Positions 61,031-64,000 of a stretch of 64,000 bases of DNA are shown piece after piece. The stretch is from contig NZ_AWFH01000001.1 of the NCBI RefSeq assembly GCF_000682715.1, positions 248,001-312,000 of the forward strand. Direction: 5' to 3'. The notes under the pieces are model-generated. The model did not search any database and was not told the DNA's origin. It saw only the letters and a list, made by a program, of their open reading frames with translations. This DNA comes from Hyphomonas atlantica corrig. GTDB taxonomy: Bacteria > Pseudomonadota > Alphaproteobacteria > Caulobacterales > Hyphomonadaceae. How positions within the stretch are numbered: position 1 is the stretch's first letter; each line of letters begins with the position of its first letter. The translations under genes and the position numbers were made by a program.

Positions 61031-63769
61031 ATGCTTTCTGTTGCCCGCAAGATTTTCGGTTCAGTTAATGATCGCAAGCTGAAGCCGCTTCGCGCGCGCG
61101 TCAACCGGATCAACGCCCTTGAGCCGATGATGGAGGCCCTGTCCGACGAGGCGCTGAAGGGCAAGACAGAAGAATTTCGCAAACGCCTGGCCGACGGCGC
61201 AACTCTCGACAGCCTCTTGGAAGAAGCCTTTGCCGTAGTCCGCGAAGGTGCCCGCCGCGCGCTGGGCATGCGCCATTTCGACGTGCAGTTGATGGGCGGC
61301 ATGGTGTTGCACTCCGGAAACATCGCCGAGATGCGTACGGGTGAAGGCAAGACGCTGGTGGCAACTCTGGCAGTTTACCTGAACGCGCTTGAAGGCAAGG
61401 GCGTTCACGTCATCACGGTCAACGACTATCTGGCCAAACGAGACGCTGAGTGGATGAGCCAGGTTTATGGCTTCCTTGGCATGACGACCGGCATCATCGT
61501 GCACGGCATCTCTGACGAGGAACGCCGCCAGGCCTACGCCGCAGACATCACCTACGGCACGAACAATGAGTTCGGTTTCGATTATCTGCGCGACAACATG
61601 AAATACTCGCTGGACCAGATGGCCCAGCGCGAGCACCACTTCGCCATCGTCGATGAGGTCGACTCCATCCTGATCGATGAAGCGCGTACGCCGTTGATTA
61701 TCTCCGGCCCGACCGATGACCGGTCTGAGCTCTACATGACGCTTGACGCGATGATGCCGCGCCTGACCGATGAAGACTACGAACTCGACGAGAAACAGCG
61801 CTCGGTCACCTACACCGAAACCGGCACCGAAAAGCTGGAAGGATGGCTGACAGAAAACGGAACGCTTGAAGGCTCTTTGTGGGAGCCAGCGAATATTTCC
61901 ATCGTCCATCACGCCAATCAGGCCCTGCGCGCTCACAAGCTTTACACCCGCGACAAGGATTACATCGTCAAGGATGGTCAGGTGATGCTGATCGACGAAT
62001 TTACCGGTCGCATGATGGAGGGGCGCCGCCTGTCCGAAGGCCTGCACCAGGCCATCGAAGCGAAGGAGCAGGTAGACATCAAGCCAGAGAACCAGACTCT
62101 CGCGTCGATCACCTTCCAGAACTATTTCCGCCTCTACAAAAAGCTGGCCGGCATGACCGGCACAGCACTAACCGAGGCCGACGAATTTGCTGATATCTAC
62201 AATCTGGGCGTTGTGGACCTGCCGACCAACAAGCCGATCCAGCGGATCGACGAAGACGACGTCGTGTACAGGACGGCTAAGGCGAAATATGCCGAGATTG
62301 TCACTGATGTGCGTGAATGTCATGCGAAGGGCCAGCCGGTTCTGCTAGGCACGGCATCCATCGAGAAATCCGAAGTTCTCTCCAATTTGCTGACGGCAGC
62401 GAAGATACCTCACAAGGTTCTGAACGCACGCCACCACGAGCAGGAAGCTCAAATTGTTGCGAATGCCGGTGTGCCGGGCGCGATCACTGTGGCAACCAAC
62501 ATGGCCGGCCGCGGAACCGACATCCAGCTGGGCGGCAATTTCGAAATGCGGCTTGAACAGGAGAAGGCCGAACAGGAAGCCAAGCTCGGCCGTGAGCTGA
62601 CGGAAAGCGAACTCTCCCTGCTGACCAGCCAGATCAAGGCGGACATCGAGGTCAAGAAGAAGCAGGCGCTGGACGCTGGTGGCCTTTATGTTCTTGGCAC
62701 GGAGCGCCATGAAAGCCGTCGGATCGATAACCAGCTGCGCGGCCGGACAGGGCGTCAGGGTGATCCGGGTAAGTCGAAATTCTACATCTCCATTGAAGAT
62801 GACCTTATGCGCATCTTCGCGGCTGAGCGCATGGACAATGTGATGCGTCGCCTTGGCATCAAGGAAGATGAAGGCATTACGCATCCGTGGATGAACAAGG
62901 CGATGGAAACGTCGCAGAAGAAAATCGAACAGCGCAATTTCGAGATCCGAAAAAACGTCCTCAAATATGATGACGTGATCAATGATCAGCGGAAGGCCAT
63001 TTTCGAGCAGCGCATGGACTTCATGCGCGCCGAGAACGTGTCCGACACCATTCTCGACATGCGCGAAGACGTGATCAACAACCTTGTGACCCGCACCATG
63101 CCAGAACGCGCGTATGCGGAACAGTGGGATATGGACGGCCTTGCCGAAGCCCTGCGACAGGATTTCGCAATCGATATGCCCGTGAAAGATTGGGCCAGCG
63201 AAGAGGGCGTCGCCAACCAGGAAATCGCCGAGCGCATCCACAATGGCGTGAACAAGGTCTACGAGGCCATCACCCAGCAAGTTGGCCTTGAGCAGATGCA
63301 ACGGATTGAGAAGCAGATCCTGCTTCAGGTCCTGGACATGCGCTGGCGCGAACATTTGCAAATGATCGACCAGCTCCGTTCCGTTATCCACCTGCGGTCC
63401 TATGGCCAGCGCGATCCGTTGAACGAGTTCAAGGAAGAAGCCTTCAACCTGTTCTACAATCTGCTGAACGAACTTCGCGTAACGGTTACACGCTCGCTGA
63501 TGCATATTCGCGTTCAGGCCCCGGCCGAACAACAACAGCAACGCCCTGCCCCGCAGCCCGCGGCACCTCCGCCGCAGATGCGCGAAACCCATCTTGATCC
63601 GGATACGGGCGAAAACGAGATGTCTGAAGACGACACACCGCCGCCCGGACCCGCCCTTCACCAGGCAGAAGAAAGCTGGGCCAACACGCCCCGTAACGCT
63701 CCCTGCCCCTGTGGCTCCGGCAAGAAGTACAAGCATTGCCACGGCGCCCTGATCGGCCAGAAGGTTTGA
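61031..63769 (+). CDS. secA: preprotein translocase ATPase SecA
   Basis: 912 residues from ATG 61031 ([20 protein letters not shown]); longer frames upstream are not SecA-like. Walker A is GEGKT with Lys107 in [28 protein letters not shown] holds the DEAD-type motif, and helicase motifs in [10 protein letters not shown] and [10 protein letters not shown] follow. The C-terminus carries a zinc-binding [13 protein letters not shown] (Cys892, Cys894, Cys903, His904) after a Pro/Gln linker. It drives proteins through SecYEG at the inner membrane. The SecB-binding tail is therefore complete. Confidence 0.98.
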   Translation: MLSVARKIFGSVNDRKLKPLRARVNRINALEPMMEALSDEALKGKTEEFRKRLADGATLDSLLEEAFAVVREGARRALGMRHFDVQLMGGMVLHSGNIAEMRTGEGKTLVATLAVYLNALEGKGVHVITVNDYLAKRDAEWMSQVYGFLGMTTGIIVHGISDEERRQAYAADITYGTNNEFGFDYLRDNMKYSLDQMAQREHHFAIVDEVDSILIDEARTPLIISGPTDDRSELYMTLDAMMPRLTDEDYELDEKQRSVTYTETGTEKLEGWLTENGTLEGSLWEPANISIVHHANQALRAHKLYTRDKDYIVKDGQVMLIDEFTGRMMEGRRLSEGLHQAIEAKEQVDIKPENQTLASITFQNYFRLYKKLAGMTGTALTEADEFADIYNLGVVDLPTNKPIQRIDEDDVVYRTAKAKYAEIVTDVRECHAKGQPVLLGTASIEKSEVLSNLLTAAKIPHKVLNARHHEQEAQIVANAGVPGAITVATNMAGRGTDIQLGGNFEMRLEQEKAEQEAKLGRELTESELSLLTSQIKADIEVKKKQALDAGGLYVLGTERHESRRIDNQLRGRTGRQGDPGKSKFYISIEDDLMRIFAAERMDNVMRRLGIKEDEGITHPWMNKAMETSQKKIEQRNFEIRKNVLKYDDVINDQRKAIFEQRMDFMRAENVSDTILDMREDVINNLVTRTMPERAYAEQWDMDGLAEALRQDFAIDMPVKDWASEEGVANQEIAERIHNGVNKVYEAITQQVGLEQMQRIEKQILLQVLDMRWREHLQMIDQLRSVIHLRSYGQRDPLNEFKEEAFNLFYNLLNELRVTVTRSLMHIRVQAPAEQQQQRPAPQPAAPPPQMRETHLDPDTGENEMSEDDTPPPGPALHQAEESWANTPRNAPCPCGSGKKYKHCHGALIGQKV

Positions 63770-63788
63770 TCTCCTGGCCCGGCTCATC

Positions 63789-64000
63789 ATGCTGTCGGGT
63801 CTGCCAGGATCGGGAAAGTCCACGCTGGCGCAAAAAATGAGTGACCACACAGGCGCGATCCTGCTCAGAATTGATGTATTCGAACAGGATTTGCGCAATG
63901 CCAATGGCGACACGTTTGATGTAGGCACGCAAGGCTACCAGATTGGCTATGACCTTGCCCGGCATCACCTTCTGAAAGGCAAAGATGTCATCGCTGACGC
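63789..64000 (+). CDS. P-loop kinase / AAA-type ATPase (5' part, cut by window end)
   Basis: The visible 70 residues begin MLSGLPGSGKSTLAQKMSDH: a Walker A GLPGSGKST right at the N-terminus, then ILLRIDVFEQDLRN and GYQIGYDLARHHLLKG, typical of the AAA_33/zeta-toxin-like small kinase group that phosphorylates nucleosides, sugars or antibiotics. The start chosen is the first ATG, 19 bases after secA, which suggests co-transcription. The rest of the gene lies outside the window. Confidence 0.65.
   Translation, partial: MLSGLPGSGKSTLAQKMSDHTGAILLRIDVFEQDLRNANGDTFDVGTQGYQIGYDLARHHLLKGKDVIAD

Noticed and set aside
62345-63928. 527-codon open frame on the minus strand over secA
   Set aside because: Shadow of the high-GC, strongly conserved secA frame; composition is nonsense for a protein and no ribosome site is seen.

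Overview
The window looks like a chromosomal segment of a GC-rich alphaproteobacterium, most likely of the Hyphomonas/Henriciella-Caulobacter type. This is inferred from gene content: a roughly 180 kDa NAD-glutamate dehydrogenase, a cytochrome bc1 operon in the order Rieske-cyt b-cyt c1, COQ9, SapC, DUF2794, DUF1178, DUF1285 and DUF6111 proteins, a COX4_pro_2-type small oxidase subunit, an FzlA-like glutathione-transferase homologue beside queG, and a lone Flp pilin. About 68 protein genes are tightly packed on both strands, many with 1-4 base stop/start overlaps. I see no tRNA or rRNA, CRISPR array, prophage or insertion sequence.

Layout: 1-3800 holds an MFS tail, a VOC protein, two lipoproteins, an SDR, a pterin dehydratase and a HAD phosphatase. 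3865-9169 holds a second SDR, an MscS channel, MtgA, QueG and FzlA-like. 9295-17036 holds an M1 aminopeptidase lipoprotein, a candidate structured RNA, and the large NAD-GDH with an odd leader. 17420-25175 holds an AI-2E-family permease, a HerA-like ATPase, a membrane protein with an acidic tail, MtnP and the bc1 complex. 25364-31247 holds HemF, a DUF2975/HTH pair, TspO, CCA transferase, DUF6111, a CoA-type NUDIX and DUF1285. 31307-38459 is a Bat/MoxR-type operon interrupted by a small lipoprotein gene. 38501-42809 is more accessory: a SnoaL-like protein, a repeat cluster, a hypothetical, a low-GC AlbA_2/Schlafen-like gene, a nitroreductase and a GNAT. 42881-50391 is envelope-related: a TAT-exported redoxin with a DsbD-like reductase, SapC, a DUF885 peptidase-like lipoprotein and a VWA lipoprotein. 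50393-58041 is housekeeping: DUF2794, COQ9, RpsU, a NatAB-like ABC exporter, a DksA-type zinc finger, oxidase subunit IV, DUF1178, GrxC, ComF and an NDUFAF5-like methyltransferase. 58060-63769 holds Flp pilin, MutT, ArgJ and a parvulin-type PPIase in one leftward unit, divergent from secA. The window ends inside a P-loop kinase-like gene.

Functional links: bc1, the oxidase subunit, COQ9, HemF, TspO and the NDUFAF5-like protein all serve respiration, heme or quinone metabolism. SecA, the PPIase lipoprotein, DsbD-like, redoxin, MtgA, the M1 and DUF885 lipoproteins and the VWA/Bat proteins serve the envelope. I found no convincing new multi-gene system. The best leads are a nested multi-stem RNA candidate at 12092-12309, an apparent AUC start codon for ribosomal protein S21, a gdhZ leader with mutually exclusive hairpins, and a small gene inserted in the Bat operon with a duplicated start region.
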